This document shows, in pieces, positions 6,467-7,025 of a stretch of 7,025 nt of DNA; position 1 is the stretch's first letter, and the number at the start of each line of letters is the position of its first letter. The stretch spans positions 15,641 to 22,665 of the forward strand of contig MU158588.1 of NCBI GenBank assembly GCA_015711895.1, read 5' to 3'. Origin of the DNA: Candidatus Solincola tengchongensis (GTDB lineage Bacteria; Actinomycetota; Geothermincolia; Geothermincolales; RBG-13-55-18). Below the pieces are notes generated by a model. That model was not told where the DNA came from. It searched no databases and saw only the letters and a program-made list of their open reading frames with translations. Both the position numbers and the translations under genes were made by a program.

Positions 6467-6497
6467 CGATGCCCCGGTCCGCCGGACCGGGGCATCG
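6467..6497 (-). terminator. Perfect 14-bp GC-rich hairpin after fhs, no U tract
   Basis: Arms 6467-6480 (CGATGCCCCGGTCC on the plus strand) and 6484-6497 pair perfectly around a three-base loop. The hairpin begins 27 bases after the fhs stop and ends 24 bases before the ribosome binding site of the next gene. No T run follows on either strand, so it is not a standard intrinsic terminator. It could be a U-less terminator, a partial terminator lowering expression of the downstream genes, or a 3'-end stabiliser for fhs mRNA. The structure is certain; the role is inferred. Confidence 0.6.
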
Positions 6498-6524
6498 CAA
6501 TCTCTCATCGTCTATCGCTGGCGA

Positions 6525-7025
6525 CTAGAACAGGCCCACCGTCCTGCCGTTCTCGTCGATGTCCACGTCCACCGCCGCCGGCCGGCTGGGCAGACCGGGC
6601 ATGGTGCGCATGGCCCCGCAGAGGGGGTAGAGGAAGCCGGCCCCGATGGAGGGGCGGATGTCCACCACCGGCAGGCGGAATCCCTTGGGCACTCCCTTGA
6701 GGTTGGGGTCGTGGGACAGGGAGAGGTGGGTCTTGGCCATGCAGATGGGCAGCCGGTCGAGCCCCTGCTCGGTGAACAGGCGGATCTTCTCCTCGGCCGC
6801 CGACAGGTAGTCGACCCCGTCGGCGCCGTACACCTTCGTGGCGATGGTCTCGATCTTCTCCTTGATCGACGCCTCCAGCGGGTACAGGAAGCGGAAGTCG
6901 CCGCCACGGTCGGCGGCCGCCTTGATGACCTCGGCCGCCTCCTGGCCGCCGTCGCCGCCGAGGGCGTGGACCTGGATGGGCACGGCGTCCTCGGCACCGG
7001 CGGCGCGGGCCTCGCGGCGCACCAG
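6525..7025 (-). CDS. fhs: Formate-tetrahydrofolate ligase, C-terminal 166 residues, runs off right edge
   Basis: Fhs uses ATP to join formate to THF, the first folate step of the methyl branch. Only the C-terminal 166 residues are here; the full enzyme is usually about 550-600 residues. The segment matches the family end: KEKIETIATKVYGADGVDY, then LPICMAKTHLSLSHDP, PKGFRLPV, SIGAGFLYPLCGAMRTMPGLP, AAVDVDIDENG and a terminal GLF before TAG at 6525. Some positions differ from the textbook form. KTH replaces KTQ, and IRPSIGAGFLYPLCGAMRTMPGLP replaces the common RLSAGAGFIV..TG.IMTMPGLP, so it belongs to a divergent subgroup. The reading frame is open to the window edge, and the GTG at 7022 is an internal Val codon, not a start. 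It is the first visible gene of the run, with a strong hairpin shortly after its stop. Confidence 0.96.
   Translation of the reverse strand: MVRREARAAGAEDAVPIQVHALGGDGGQEAAEVIKAAADRGGDFRFLYPLEASIKEKIETIATKVYGADGVDYLSAAEEKIRLFTEQGLDRLPICMAKTHLSLSHDPNLKGVPKGFRLPVVDIRPSIGAGFLYPLCGAMRTMPGLPSRPAAVDVDIDENGRTVGLF

Noticed and set aside
4394..6700. Long plus-strand open frames opposite the RACo gene (4394-5254, 5501-6700)
   Set aside because: Same composition bias, no suitable start context, and fully overlapping a strongly supported minus-strand gene.
7020..7022. GTG at 7022 as a start for the Fhs fragment
   Set aside because: The frame is open past it to the edge and the Fhs family extends several hundred residues further, so it is an internal Val codon.

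Overview
This window carries seven genes, all on the minus strand and read from right to left. Together they form part of a Wood-Ljungdahl (reductive acetyl-CoA) gene cluster. The DNA is strongly GC-rich by eye. The methyl branch uses tetrahydrofolate (Fhs, FchA, FolD) rather than methanopterin, so the host is a bacterium: an anaerobic acetogen or another organism that uses this pathway in either direction. A GC-rich lineage such as a deep-branching actinobacterium or a GC-rich firmicute would fit. I cannot fix the phylum from the sequence.

The order along the transcript is: the C-terminal end of formate-tetrahydrofolate ligase (fhs, 7025-6525); a 94-base gap with a perfect 14-bp hairpin; a RACo/AcsV-type corrinoid-activating ferredoxin-ATPase (6430-4445); a CooC/AcsF-type nickel-inserting ATPase (4443-3667), one base after the previous stop; methenyl-THF cyclohydrolase fchA (3588-2962); methylene-THF dehydrogenase folD (2805-1867); the small subunit of the corrinoid iron-sulfur protein, acsD (1789-848); and the N-terminal 260 residues of the carbon monoxide dehydrogenase catalytic subunit, cooS/acsA (781-1), which runs off the left edge. 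Gaps between genes are 1 to 156 bases, each gene has a good Shine-Dalgarno sequence, and nothing in the window is read from the plus strand.

The genes cover successive steps. Fhs makes formyl-THF from formate. FchA closes it to methenyl-THF. FolD reduces that to methylene-THF. AcsD is half of the protein that carries the methyl group to acetyl-CoA synthase. CooS makes CO from CO2. The two ATPases are maintenance factors: RACo re-reduces the corrinoid cobalt of the AcsC/AcsD protein, and the CooC-like protein matures the nickel enzymes. Not seen here, and probably outside the window: acsB, acsC, acsE, metF and formate dehydrogenase.

The most interesting observation is that FolD lacks two residues needed for the cyclohydrolase half of its usual double activity, while a dedicated cyclohydrolase (FchA) lies immediately upstream. 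Other points are consecutive TTG-started genes for the two ATPases, the strong U-less hairpin after fhs, an AT-rich palindrome in front of acsD, and an unusual residue next to a conserved His in CooS at the very edge. I found no wholly unknown system, mobile element, CRISPR array or RNA gene.
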